From Vibrio hepatarius (GTDB lineage Bacteria > Pseudomonadota > Gammaproteobacteria > Enterobacterales > Vibrionaceae): 64,000 nucleotides of DNA. Location: assembly GCF_001274785.1 (NCBI RefSeq), contig NZ_LHPI01000018.1, positions 20,813-84,812 of the forward strand, written 5' to 3'. Positions 28,794 to 37,968 of this stretch are shown piece after piece; within the stretch, counting starts at the first letter, position 1, and each line of letters opens with the position of its first letter. A program made the position numbers and the translations under genes. The notes below the pieces were generated by a model. It had not been told where the DNA came from. It ran no database searches and saw only the letters and a program-made list of their open reading frames with translations.

Positions 28794-29101
28794 TGGGTGG
28801 TTAGAGAGAGTTCAAGGTCGTGATAAAGTGGACCATCCCCTGCCCCACATTCATCATAAGCATTGTGCAGCCTTAGATAAGCTCTCTCTACGCCCAACCT
28901 ACTGAGCTCTTCTTTCACCTGATCTAATGAATCGAAGTGAATCGGTTCGTCATTAATTTTGAGCGGCTCAAGCCGATGCTTGTACTCCACCGCCAAAAGA
29001 TACTGCGATAGATCTGAACAGCTAATCACAAATACCTTAGGGGGCTCATAACTCGATTTGTGGCTTCCATGAATCCACTTGTCCAACTGAGTTTTTTGCA
29101 T
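28790..29101 (-). CDS. Small DUF6482-like cytoplasmic protein
   Basis: A 103-aa acidic, soluble protein with no signal peptide and an excellent ribosome site (GGAGGT) before ATG 29101. It resembles the gammaproteobacterial proteins annotated DUF6482, a tentative recall. No catalytic motif is seen. It converges on and overlaps mutH, and diverges from the aldo/keto reductase. Confidence 0.65.
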   Translation of the reverse strand: MQKTQLDKWIHGSHKSSYEPPKVFVISCSDLSQYLLAVEYKHRLEPLKINDEPIHFDSLDQVKEELSRLGVERAYLRLHNAYDECGAGDGPLYHDLELSLTTH

Positions 29102-29228
29102 AACTTACCTCCGTCTATCCAGTGTAGACAACGAGACAAATTTTGCTAAATTGTTAATTCCATCCATGTTTTGCGACAGTGTTATCCCCTATATTGAGGA
29201 GACAATGAGAATAAAACAAGGAAGGCTC

Positions 29229-30263
29229 ATGCAATACAATAAGTTACCGCACTCAACACTCGAAGTGAGTAAGATCTGCCTTGGTACTATGACCTTTGGA
29301 GAACAGAACACTCAGCAAGAAGCCTTTGATCAGTTGGACTATGCACTGGAGCGAGGCGTCAACTTTATCGACACCGCTGAAATGTACCCAGTTCCTCCTA
29401 AAGCAGGAACCCAAGGTCGCACTGAAGAATACATTGGTAACTGGCTTAAGCAGTCCGGAAAAAGAGAGAAAGTTGTCCTCGCGACCAAAATTGCCGGACC
29501 GCGCAACGTGCCTTACATCCGCGATAACATGAGCCTAGATAGACGCAACATCCACTTGGCAATTGACGACAGCCTCAAACGCCTACAAACCGATTACGTG
29601 GACTTGTATCAACTCCATTGGCCACAACGACAAACCAACTGTTTTGGTCAACTAAACTATCCCTACCCTGACGCACAAGAAGAAGTCACGCTGATCGAAA
29701 CCCTAGAGGCGTTAGCAGAGTTAATAAAAGCGGGGAAAGTCAGATACATCGGCGTGTCTAACGAAACCCCTTGGGGCGTGATGACGCTGCTGCGCCTAGC
29801 GGAGAAACACGAACTGCCACGTATCGTGTCAATTCAAAACCCGTACAACTTACTCAACCGCAGCTTTGAAGTGGGCCTATCTGAAATCAGCCATTATGAG
29901 GGAGTAAAACTGCTCGCCTACTCACCACTAGCGTTTGGCTGCCTGAGTGGTAAATACCTCAACAACCAACGACCAGAAGGCGCAAGATGCAGTCTGTTTG
30001 AGCGCTTTGTGCGTTACTTTACTCCGCAAGGTATTAAAGCGACCGAAGCGTACGTCAATTTAGCCAGAGAGCACGGTCTAGATCCGGCACAAATGGCACT
30101 CGCGTTTGTCAATCAGAGACCGTTTGTCGCATCCAACATCATTGGTACGACAAACTTAGAACAACTTAAATCAAACATAGATAGTTTAGAGGTCGTATTG
30201 AGTGATGAACTGCTTCAGGGTTTACAAGAGATTGGGACGACTTACTCCAACCCTTGTCCTTAG
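29229..30263 (+). CDS. tas: Aldo/keto reductase, Tas family
   Basis: A 344-aa NADP(H)-dependent reductase (E. coli Tas 346 aa). The catalytic tetrad is seen as FIDTAEMY (Asp, Tyr), VVLATKIAG (Lys) and LYQLHWPQ (His). The frame is open from 29151, but the family N-terminus MQYNKLPHSTLEVS starts at ATG 29229, preceded by AAGGAAGG. The substrate is unknown. Confidence 0.92.
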   Translation: MQYNKLPHSTLEVSKICLGTMTFGEQNTQQEAFDQLDYALERGVNFIDTAEMYPVPPKAGTQGRTEEYIGNWLKQSGKREKVVLATKIAGPRNVPYIRDNMSLDRRNIHLAIDDSLKRLQTDYVDLYQLHWPQRQTNCFGQLNYPYPDAQEEVTLIETLEALAELIKAGKVRYIGVSNETPWGVMTLLRLAEKHELPRIVSIQNPYNLLNRSFEVGLSEISHYEGVKLLAYSPLAFGCLSGKYLNNQRPEGARCSLFERFVRYFTPQGIKATEAYVNLAREHGLDPAQMALAFVNQRPFVASNIIGTTNLEQLKSNIDSLEVVLSDELLQGLQEIGTTYSNPCP

Positions 30264-30301
30264 GTAATAGACCAACTCGACGACGTTGGCCAAAAATCTA
30301 C

Positions 30302-30329
30302 GGGGCTGGTGAAGCAACCAGCCCCTTTT
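30302..30329 (+). terminator. Terminator after tas
   Basis: The stem GGGGCTGG-N8-CCAGCCCC is followed by TTTT. It abuts the DUF1127 gene stop at 30331. Confidence 0.85.
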
Positions 30330-30330
30330 G

Positions 30331-30582
30331 TTACGTTGGTATTCGAGCACTTAATACACGACGAAGGTGACGAATACGACGTTCTGCTTTAACAGCATCA
30401 GGTTCAGTATGACCCGTAAAGCGACCTTCTTCATCTAGACCAATATCTTTCAACAAGTGTTTATTGTCCCAAGGAATCGCGTACGCGCTACGTCTTACTT
30501 TACGTTTCCACGCACGCTCTTCACGACGAAGGTCTGCCTTTACTAGTACTGTCGCTAATTTTAGGTATACAGAATGACTCAT
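30331..30582 (-). CDS. DUF1127 small basic protein
   Basis: An 83-aa protein rich in Arg/Lys. Its middle ends in the DUF1127-type motif NKHLLKDIGLDEEGR (~50), as in YjiS-type proteins; some relatives bind RNA. The frame extends to 30672, but ATG 30582 has the ribosome site GGAGA and starts the conserved part (MSHSVYLKL). A second small gene lies directly upstream on the same strand. Confidence 0.82.
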   Translation of the reverse strand: MSHSVYLKLATVLVKADLRREERAWKRKVRRSAYAIPWDNKHLLKDIGLDEEGRFTGHTEPDAVKAERRIRHLRRVLSARIPT

Positions 30583-30697
30583 GATAATTCTCCAGGTGTC
30601 GAGAGCTGGGAAAAGATCAACGAATCTTAAAAAGGGAAAGTGATTTTTAATTCGCTGCTTTTCCGCAGCCAATTAAAAATAAAAGGATACGGATTAA

Positions 30698-30823
30698 TTA
30701 CATATCTGATTTAGAGGTAGATTTACGATCTGTTGCGGTAGCCATAATGCTGGCGATGGCAGCCATATGAGCAGATAGATCATCAGACGCACAATCGAAT
30801 GAGATAACGTTAAATAGTTTCAT
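30698..30823 (-). CDS. Possible 41-aa small protein upstream of the DUF1127 gene
   Basis: ATG 30823 is preceded by a near-perfect Shine-Dalgarno (TAGGAGG, 7 nt spacing) and opens a 41-codon frame (start MKLFNVISFDCASDDLSAHM, then Ala/Met- and Ser/Lys-rich). It ends 116 nt before the DUF1127 start, in the same direction. No homology is claimed; the strong ribosome site and position are the evidence. Confidence 0.5.
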   Translation of the reverse strand: MKLFNVISFDCASDDLSAHMAAIASIMATATDRKSTSKSDM

Positions 30824-31041
30824 TGTGCGCCTCCTAGCTATGTATTAATCCAAATTGAGATTTTTGCAGATATGAGCCTGAGCTCATGGTTAAATTCTAA
30901 GCATTGATGATGCTATTTCAACCACTTTATGCCGTTAAATTTTAAAACAATTTTTTAACCCAAAAACAACCGATATATCACTTAGGGAATAAGATATTCA
31001 GCCTAGAAATATATTATTCGCGACAGATAATGTCGGATAAA
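30824..31041. other. AT-rich intergenic region
   Basis: This region lies upstream of the 41-codon ORF and holds its likely promoter. A small inverted repeat CGACA-GATAA-TGTCG is at 31021-31035. No gene is seen. Confidence 0.5.
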
Positions 31042-31076
31042 AAATAAGCCGCAACCAAAGTGGTTGCGGCTTATTT
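31042..31076. terminator. vpsR terminator
   Basis: The perfect 15-bp stem AAATAAGCCGCAACC-N5-GGTTGCGGCTTATTT lies 16 nt after the vpsR stop. It is symmetric and may serve both directions. Confidence 0.88.
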
Positions 31077-31091
31077 AGATAAAACAAACAG

Positions 31092-32426
31092 TTAAACCGT
31101 CATATCGCTGATCAAATTGTGTTTGTTGAGTAATCGGTACATAGTTGCACGCGAAACACCGAGTTCTTTCGCGGCCATCGAAACCTGACCAGAGTGTGAC
31201 TCCAAGACCAATAGCAGAGCATCACGCTCGCTGCGCTCACGGATACTTTTCAGGCTACGTTTACCGTCACTGCGTTTCGGCAGGTCAAGATGTTCGTCGT
31301 CCAACATCACTGTATCCGACATCAAAACCACACGCTTGATCTGGTTCATCAGCTCACGAACGTTACCTGGCCAATGGTAGCGAGTCAAAGAGCGTGCGGC
31401 TTGTTCAGTAAAGCTGCGAGCCTGCGCGTTGTACTCTTTTGAGTATTCTTTAAGGAAATGACGCGCCAGAATAGTGATATCGCCAGCGCGTTCTTTCAAG
31501 CTCGGTACGTTAATACGCAGTACATTGATGTAGTGGTAAAGCTCTTCGTTGAAGTCTCCGTCAATCAGTGCTTTCTCGATATCAGACGAGTTTGCCGCCA
31601 AGATACGAACATCAATTTCTTTACGACCTTTTTCTGTATCGACCGTCCCTTCTTGCAAGAAGCGCAGCAAATTGACCTGCTGAGATTTTGGTAGCGTCAG
31701 AATGTCATTGAGCAAGATGGTGCCACCGTGGGCTTTTTCCAGTATCGACGGTTGAGTACTATCTTCACGATTAATACCAAACAGGTCGCTCTCAATGCGT
31801 CGTTCAGACATCGCTCGACAATTGACCGAAATGAACTCTTTATTAGCACGTGACGAGGTTTTATGTACTGCTCTCGCAACGGTCTCTTTACCCGTTCCGC
31901 TTTCGCCGTAAATAAGAATACTCACGTCTGTAGGACCGATACGTTTGATTTGATCACGCAAGCGCTTCATCGGGATAGAATCACCGATAAGTCCCATATC
32001 GCCATTATTTCCGTAGTGAGGCCATACTTTTTTCTCTAGTTTGAGCATGCCTAACTGGTGACCAATCGTGCTCAACAGCTGAGCATCCGGAATCGGTGCG
32101 GTAAAGAAATCGATACAAAAGTTGACGATAAACTGGCAAATCGTATCGGAGCTAAGTTGAGATTCACGGATGAATGCAATCCAACGAACTTGCTTATGGT
32201 TACTTACCAAGTTCGCAATCCCGTTCAAACTAAACTCATCGTGACTGAGGTCAACAATACCGATACACGGACCGGTTTCATTGAATAATTCATCTGCTTT
32301 GCGTAAATCGGCGCATTGAGTGCATCGCCAACCTACCTGTTCCAAAACTGAAAGCCATGGTTCGTATGTGCCTCCGACCACTATCAGAGACCCCGGAACC
32401 GAATCCATTCTGAACTGACTACGCAT
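31092..32426 (-). CDS. vpsR: Biofilm master regulator VpsR
   Basis: A 444-aa NtrC-type response regulator, matching recalled V. cholerae VpsR over its length. It has a receiver-like domain (1-130, with Asp in GIVDLSHDEF at ~59), an AAA domain with Walker A YGESGTGKETVARAV (~168) and Walker B GGTILLNDI (~234), and a Fis-type HTH with VSMAAKELGVSRATMYRLLN. The sigma-54 contact motif GAFTGA is absent: after SDLFG comes INREDSTQPS. That fits the known c-di-GMP-dependent, sigma-70-type action of VpsR on exopolysaccharide genes. Confidence 0.95.
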   Translation of the reverse strand: MRSQFRMDSVPGSLIVVGGTYEPWLSVLEQVGWRCTQCADLRKADELFNETGPCIGIVDLSHDEFSLNGIANLVSNHKQVRWIAFIRESQLSSDTICQFIVNFCIDFFTAPIPDAQLLSTIGHQLGMLKLEKKVWPHYGNNGDMGLIGDSIPMKRLRDQIKRIGPTDVSILIYGESGTGKETVARAVHKTSSRANKEFISVNCRAMSERRIESDLFGINREDSTQPSILEKAHGGTILLNDILTLPKSQQVNLLRFLQEGTVDTEKGRKEIDVRILAANSSDIEKALIDGDFNEELYHYINVLRINVPSLKERAGDITILARHFLKEYSKEYNAQARSFTEQAARSLTRYHWPGNVRELMNQIKRVVLMSDTVMLDDEHLDLPKRSDGKRSLKSIRERSERDALLLVLESHSGQVSMAAKELGVSRATMYRLLNKHNLISDMTV

Positions 32427-32678
32427 ACTGCTTGATCCTTATTATTTTTCTAACGTTCACGCAGTGCCACTGCGGCACATATAACTTTTTCTGTTACATT
32501 ATAGAGACTAGGACAGAGAATCTGTCTCATTCATAAGATTAGGGGGCAGTTAGTACTTTTTCCACCGTCGATGGAATGAACTTCAAAAGTTTTTTTCCGC
32601 TCTAAGGGAAAATTTCCCCATTCAGTATTCCATCTTGCGGCGTACGCTGTAGGTAATAATGTGCTCAGTTAGGTATAA
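32427..32678. other. vpsR upstream region
   Basis: A non-coding region with the vpsR promoter. It contains a palindrome GACAGA-GAA-TCTGTC (32513-32527) that could be a regulatory site or hairpin. No gene is seen. Confidence 0.5.
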
Positions 32679-32704
32679 AAAAAGCCACCCGAAGGTGGCT
32701 TTTT
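32679..32704 (-). terminator. lysS terminator
   Basis: The stem AAAAAGCCACC-CGAA-GGTGGCTTTTT has an A-run on its left giving a U-tract on the minus strand, 22 bp after the lysS stop. Confidence 0.92.
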
Positions 32705-32725
32705 GACATGATTTAAACCAGTTAG

Positions 32726-34243
32726 TTACGCTTGTGGGCGCATCGCTGGGAACAGAATCACGTCACGAATCGTGTGCGTGTTGGTAAATAGCATCGCTAG
32801 ACGGTCGATACCGATACCTTGACCTGCTGTTGGCGGAAGACCGTGCTCTAGTGCAGTGATGTAGTCTGCATCGTAGTACATTGCTTCGTCATCGCCCGCG
32901 TCTTTCGCGTCAACTTGCGCTTTAAAGCGTGCGTCTTGGTCTTCTGCATCGTTAAGCTCAGAGAAGCCGTTCGCCACTTCACGACCACCGATAAAGAACT
33001 CGAAACGGTCAGTGAAGAATGGGTTGTCATCGCTACGACGCGCTAGTGGAGAGATGTCCGCAGGGTAACCAGTGATGAATGTTGGTTGAATCAGTTGAGG
33101 TTCAGCCGTTTCGCCGAAGATCTCTTCTAATAGCTGGCCACATGTCCAGAATGGTTCCACTTCAACGTGTACTGATTTCGCAATCGCAACCATCTTTTCA
33201 CGGTCTTGTAGATCAGCTTCCGTTAGGGCTTGGATTTCTGCGTGCTCAGGGTTGTAGTGTTTGATCGCTTCAAACATGCTCATGCGCGCGTAAGTACCGC
33301 CAAATTCAACCGTCTCTTCGCCGTAAGGCATTGATGTTGAACCTAGAACTTCCATTGCCACTGTGCTTAGCATCTCTTCAGTCAGATCCATCAGATCTTT
33401 GTAGTCCGCATAAGCTTGGTAGAATTCCATCATAGTGAATTCTGGGTTGTGACGAGGAGACAGACCTTCGTTACGGAAGTTACGGTTGATTTCGAATACA
33501 CGGTCAAAACCACCTACAACCAAACGCTTCAGGTAAAGCTCAGGAGCAACACGTAGGTACATGTCGATATCTAGTGCGTTGTGGTGAGTGATGAACGGAC
33601 GCGCAGTCGCACCGCCAGGGATCACGTGCATCATCGGCGTTTCAACTTCTAGGTAGCCTTTTGAGCTCATGAAGTTACGAATCGCAGAAACCAGTTTAGA
33701 GCGAACGATAAACGCTTTACGTGAATCTTCGTTCACGATTAGGTCAACGTAACGCTGACGGTAACGCATTTCCTGGTCAGTCAGACCGTGGAATTTTTCT
33801 GGTAGAGGACGTAGTGCTTTGGTTAGTAGCTCGTACTCTTCCATGTTTACGTATAGGTCGCCTTTACCAGACTTGTGCAGAGCACCTTTCACACCGATGA
33901 TGTCACCGATGTCTAGACCTTGGTACTTCTCTTTAAGCTCTTTCTGTACATCTTTTGCAGCGTACGCTTGAATGCGGCCAGAAGTCTCTTGGATGACTAG
34001 GAAAGGACCACGTTTCGCCATGATACGACCAGCGATCGCAACGACGTGGTTAAGCTCTTCTAGCTCTTCCTTCGTCTTCTCACCGAACTCTTTTTGAAGG
34101 TCGCCCGCTAGCGCGTCACGACGGAAGTCGTTTGGGTGGCCATTTGCTTTGCAGCTCTTACGGATCTCGTCCAGTTTCGCGCGGCGTTCTGCAATTAGCT
34201 TATTCTCTTCTTGTGCGTTGTCGTTTTGAACAGCATCAGTCAT
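32726..34243 (-). CDS. lysS: Lysyl-tRNA synthetase (class II)
   Basis: A 505-aa synthetase. The N-terminal OB fold (anticodon binding) is followed by the catalytic core with motif 2 (FRNEGLSPRHNPEFTMMEFY, ~265) and motif 3 (GIGIDRLAMLF, ~477). It is directly downstream of prfB (42 bp), the conserved prfB-lysS operon. Confidence 0.98.
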   Translation of the reverse strand: MTDAVQNDNAQEENKLIAERRAKLDEIRKSCKANGHPNDFRRDALAGDLQKEFGEKTKEELEELNHVVAIAGRIMAKRGPFLVIQETSGRIQAYAAKDVQKELKEKYQGLDIGDIIGVKGALHKSGKGDLYVNMEEYELLTKALRPLPEKFHGLTDQEMRYRQRYVDLIVNEDSRKAFIVRSKLVSAIRNFMSSKGYLEVETPMMHVIPGGATARPFITHHNALDIDMYLRVAPELYLKRLVVGGFDRVFEINRNFRNEGLSPRHNPEFTMMEFYQAYADYKDLMDLTEEMLSTVAMEVLGSTSMPYGEETVEFGGTYARMSMFEAIKHYNPEHAEIQALTEADLQDREKMVAIAKSVHVEVEPFWTCGQLLEEIFGETAEPQLIQPTFITGYPADISPLARRSDDNPFFTDRFEFFIGGREVANGFSELNDAEDQDARFKAQVDAKDAGDDEAMYYDADYITALEHGLPPTAGQGIGIDRLAMLFTNTHTIRDVILFPAMRPQA

Positions 34244-34285
34244 TTTTCGATGTATCCTGTTTCGATTTGAGTGTCGGTGAAAAGC

Positions 34286-35384
34286 TTAAAGACCTGATTT
34301 CAGGCTAGCTTCAATAAATTTGTCTAGGTCGCCGTCGAGAACCGCTTGTGTATTACGGTTTTCAACGCCGGTACGTAAATCTTTAATACGTGAATCATCC
34401 AGTACGTAAGAACGGATCTGGCTACCCCAACCGATGTCAGATTTCGCATCTTCGTTGGCTTGCTTCTCAGCATTCTGTTTTTGAATCTCAAGTTCAAACA
34501 GTTTTGCACGAAGCTGCTTCATCGCTTGGTCTTTGTTCTTATGTTGAGAACGGTCGTTCTGACATTGCACCACTGTGTTGGTTGGAACGTGGGTAATACG
34601 TACCGCAGATTCCGTGGTGTTAACGTGCTGCCCACCCGCACCCGATGCGCGGTATACGTCAATACGTAGATCAGACGGGTTAATGTCGATCTCAATGTTG
34701 TCATCAATCTCTGGGTAGACAAACGCAGATGCAAACGAAGTATGGCGACGACCACTTGAGTCAAATGGAGACTTACGCACCAGGCGGTGAACACCGGTTT
34801 CTGTACGTAACCAACCGTAAGCGTACTCACCGGAGATCTTAACCGTTGCACCTTTAAGCCCGGCAACCTCGCCTTCAGACACTTCGATCACTTCCGTTTT
34901 GAAGCCTTTCGCTTCAGCCCAACGCAAGTACATGCGCAGCATCATTGAAGTCCAGTCTTGTGCTTCTGTACCACCCGAACCTGATTGCAGGTCGATGTAG
35001 CAGTCTGACGAATCGTGGTCGCCCGAGAACATACGACGGAATTCAAGCTGCTCTAGCTTCGCTTCAAGCTCAGCGAGTTCTGGCTCGATCTCATCGAAGG
35101 TCTCTTGGTCTTCTTCTTCAACCGCAAGTTCCAATAGACCTTCAACGTCTTCTACGCCTTGCTCTAGTTGGTTGATGGTTTCAACCACCGCTTCTAGTGA
35201 TGCACGTTCTTTACCAAGCGCTTGTGCACGCTCAGGTTCGTTCCATACATCCGGTTGTTCCAGTTCTGCGTTAACTTCTTCTAGACGCTCTTGTTTGGCG
35301 TCATAGTCAAAGATACCCCCTCAGGACATTCGTGCGTTCAGACACGTCCTGTAAGCGGTTTTTAATAGGATTGATTTCAAACAT
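34286..35384 (-). CDS. prfB: Peptide chain release factor 2, programmed +1 frameshift
   Basis: RF2 of 365 aa recognises UGA and UAA stops. Translation starts at ATG 35384 and reads 25 codons to an in-frame TGA (35309-35307). A +1 slip at CTT-TGA then joins the long frame ending at 34286. The slip site AGGGGGTATCTTTGAC is the classical one, with an internal Shine-Dalgarno (AGGGGG). The GGQ motif is in ASGAGGQHVNTTESAVR, and the SPF codon-recognition tripeptide is in VRKSPFDSSGRR. It is co-transcribed with lysS. Confidence 0.97.
35306..35321 (-). promoter_or_regulatory. prfB autoregulatory frameshift site
   Basis: On the minus strand this reads AGGGGGTATCTTTGAC: a Shine-Dalgarno-like AGGGGG, the slippery CTT, and the stop TGA followed by C. 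Low RF2 lets ribosomes slip +1, raising RF2 production. Confidence 0.96.
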
Positions 35385-35489
35385 GTTTGCTCAACATTTA
35401 TGAGTAGAATTTAACCGAAGAATTGTACTGAAAAGTGTGACGAAGATACAGGAATATTTTGAAGCTGAATAATCTTTCATTAGATAGAA

Positions 35490-35523
35490 AAATCCCCTGT
35501 CACGCCTTGCATGACAGGGGATT
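35490..35523 (-). terminator. brnQ terminator
   Basis: The stem AATCCCCTGTCA-N9-TGACAGGGGATT is followed on the minus strand by TTTTC, 22 bp after the brnQ stop. Confidence 0.9.
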
Positions 35524-35545
35524 AAATTACATCAAGAGCAACTAA

Positions 35546-36859
35546 TTATGCCGTCTCTTCAACCAATACTTGTTCGTTTGATTTTGAGACAAAGAACATG
35601 CAAACAATGGCTGCGGCTGTTGGAATCAACCAACCCATGCCCACATCAAACAATGGCAAAACACTCAGTGCTGAAACATCGAAGCCAGCAACTTTCGCTG
35701 CGTCAACCATTGCGAATAGTAGCGACACTAAGATAACCACACGGTAAGCCACTTTTGGATTAGGCAGTTTGCTACGAACGAAAGTCAATGCAACCAATGC
35801 AATCGCCACAGGGTAAAGAGCGAACAGTACTGGCACCGATAGGGAAATCAGCTGAGATAGACCCACATTTGCCACGACCGCACATGCAGTACCCACAATG
35901 ATCACCCATCCTTTGTACGATACTTTTGAGATTGACTTAAAGTAATCTGAACAAGCAGAAATCAGGCCGATAGCGGTAGTCAAACACGCTAATAGAACGA
36001 TTGCTGACAGAACTAGCTGACCGTACGGACCAAATAGCGCCTGAACGTAAGCACTTAGGATCGCGCCGCCGTTATCAGCACCAGCAGCGACAGCGGAACT
36101 AGTCGCGCCTAAGTAGAACAGTGAAATGTAAACAAATGCCAAACCAGCCGCTGCGATAAACGCTGCGCTAATTAGATATTTTGTTGTCGCTGCACTATCA
36201 GTAATGCCTTTGCTACGCAGTGCGTCAACAACCAATACACCAAACATTAGCGAAGCGAAGGTATCCATAGTGTTGTAGCCTTCTAGGAAACCTTTCTGCA
36301 GTGGGTACGCTAGGTACTCACCTTGTGCCGCTAGCACTTCACCTTGAGGATCAAGGAATACGCCTACCGCAAGAGTAATTAGACCGACAAATAGAACTGG
36401 TGTCAGGATCTTACCGATCATGTCGATCAGACGACCTTGGAACCATGCAAATAGCATCGCGACCGCAAAGAAGATGATCGAAAACGCAGTTAAGTGGAAC
36501 TGGCCCGCATCAGCGATAAACGGTTTAACCGCCATTTCGTAAGCCACTAGACCAGTACGCGGCGCCGCGAACGCAGGACCGATAATGATAAAGATCAGTA
36601 CTGCCATCACGATAGCTGCACGCTTAGGCAGATCTTTGGTCATGTGTTCCCAGCTACCACCAGCTAATGCAATTGCAATGATAGTGATCAGCGGTAGACC
36701 TACCGCAGTTAAAAGAAAACCTGTCATGGCTGGCAAAAGGTTGTCACCGGCAAGTTGCCCTGCAAACGGTGGAAAAATGATGTTGCCTGCACCTAAAAAG
36801 AACGCGAAAAGCATAAAGCCTACGGCGATAATATCTGTTAGTTTTAAAGTCTGTTTCAC
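35546..36859 (-). CDS. brnQ: Branched-chain amino acid symporter BrnQ
   Basis: A 437-aa LIVCS-family inner-membrane transporter with about 12 hydrophobic segments that imports Leu, Ile and Val with a cation. The N-terminal signature GFMLFAFFLGAGNIIFPPFAG (beginning ~15) is typical. It is a single gene with its own terminator, transcribed away from trmN6. Confidence 0.95.
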   Translation of the reverse strand: MKQTLKLTDIIAVGFMLFAFFLGAGNIIFPPFAGQLAGDNLLPAMTGFLLTAVGLPLITIIAIALAGGSWEHMTKDLPKRAAIVMAVLIFIIIGPAFAAPRTGLVAYEMAVKPFIADAGQFHLTAFSIIFFAVAMLFAWFQGRLIDMIGKILTPVLFVGLITLAVGVFLDPQGEVLAAQGEYLAYPLQKGFLEGYNTMDTFASLMFGVLVVDALRSKGITDSAATTKYLISAAFIAAAGLAFVYISLFYLGATSSAVAAGADNGGAILSAYVQALFGPYGQLVLSAIVLLACLTTAIGLISACSDYFKSISKVSYKGWVIIVGTACAVVANVGLSQLISLSVPVLFALYPVAIALVALTFVRSKLPNPKVAYRVVILVSLLFAMVDAAKVAGFDVSALSVLPLFDVGMGWLIPTAAAIVCMFFVSKSNEQVLVEETA

Positions 36860-37169
36860 TAGAGACCCTTTACTTATTCTTCAGTGGATGTTGTGTGCGC
36901 TAGATAGTACAAATTTGCTATCCAGTCGATAGATTTACACGAGCATAATGACGAAACGCTCATCTATCCGCAAGGTAAAAGCAAAAAACACCATATAAAT
37001 TTATACAAGCAGCAATAAACCAGTCAGTTCGACTAGATTAAATAATTTATACAGCACTTAACCCTACACAATCAGGTAAAATAAAAACCTAAAAATAGAA
37101 CAAATAACTATACATTGCGTTAACAACCCCACTAAATAACCGATTAAAGACAAATATACAGAATAAAAA
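36860..37169. other. AT-rich divergent promoter region (brnQ/trmN6)
   Basis: A 310-bp region rich in A/T with no gene. Both flanking genes must start transcription here; no operator was identified. Confidence 0.6.
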
Positions 37170-37889
37170 ATGAACAAACAGAATCCCAAAACTAAGAGCT
37201 TTACGTTTAAACAGTTTGCCATTCAAGGCGGAGATTCTGGGATGCCTGTCAGTACGGACGGCGTACTGCTTGGCGCTTGGACCGACGTGACAAAAACGCA
37301 CCGTTTACTCGATATTGGAACAGGCACTGGGTTGTTGGCTTTAATGTGTGCTCAGCGATCACCAGATTGTCAGATAGAAGCGATCGATATCGATCCGCAT
37401 GCCATCGAAGCGGCGAGTTTTAACTTCGCGCAGTCTCCGTGGTCAAAGCGCATCACTCTTCACCAAGGAGATGTGTTGAGTTATTCATTTTCGGCGTGTT
37501 TCGACACCATTATCTGTAACCCGCCGTATTTTAATAACGGTGAGCAAGCTCAACTAAGCCAAAGAGCGACGGCAAGACACAGCGACCAACTCGCCCATTC
37601 TGCACTGTTATCTCGTTGCTACGAGTTACTCACAGAACAAGGCACAGCAAATTTCGTCTTGCCAATCACCGAAGGTAACCAGTTTATCCACTTGGCTTTA
37701 AAGAATAATTGGTATCTAAGCCGCGTGTGCCACGTGCAGCCAACGGAGAGCAAAACGGTCAACCGCTTATTGATTTCGTTAGTAAAAACACCATGCCAAA
37801 GCAAACAACAGCCACTGATCATTCGTAAGAACAACCAGTACAGCAACGAGTTTGTTGCACTGACCAGAGACTTTTATTTAAAGATGTGA
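37170..37889 (+). CDS. trmN6: tRNA1(Val) A37 N6-methyltransferase TrmN6 (YfiC)
   Basis: A 239-aa SAM-dependent methyltransferase that makes m6A37 in tRNA-Val. Motif I is LLDIGTGTGLLALM (~47), and the catalytic NPPY is in IICNPPYFNNGEQ (~112). The order yfiC-srmB (divergent in E. coli) is kept here in tandem. Confidence 0.93.
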   Translation: MNKQNPKTKSFTFKQFAIQGGDSGMPVSTDGVLLGAWTDVTKTHRLLDIGTGTGLLALMCAQRSPDCQIEAIDIDPHAIEAASFNFAQSPWSKRITLHQGDVLSYSFSACFDTIICNPPYFNNGEQAQLSQRATARHSDQLAHSALLSRCYELLTEQGTANFVLPITEGNQFIHLALKNNWYLSRVCHVQPTESKTVNRLLISLVKTPCQSKQQPLIIRKNNQYSNEFVALTRDFYLKM

Positions 37890-37968
37890 AAATTAAGGTG
37901 TGATCCTTGTCACCGAACACACTATAATACGCCCCCTTAAACCAATTGTTGCTTGTGGAGACACCAGA

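Noticed and set aside
35189..35384. prfB apparently truncated at its 5' end with a stop
   Set aside because: The stop is the conserved programmed +1 frameshift site, not a mutation.
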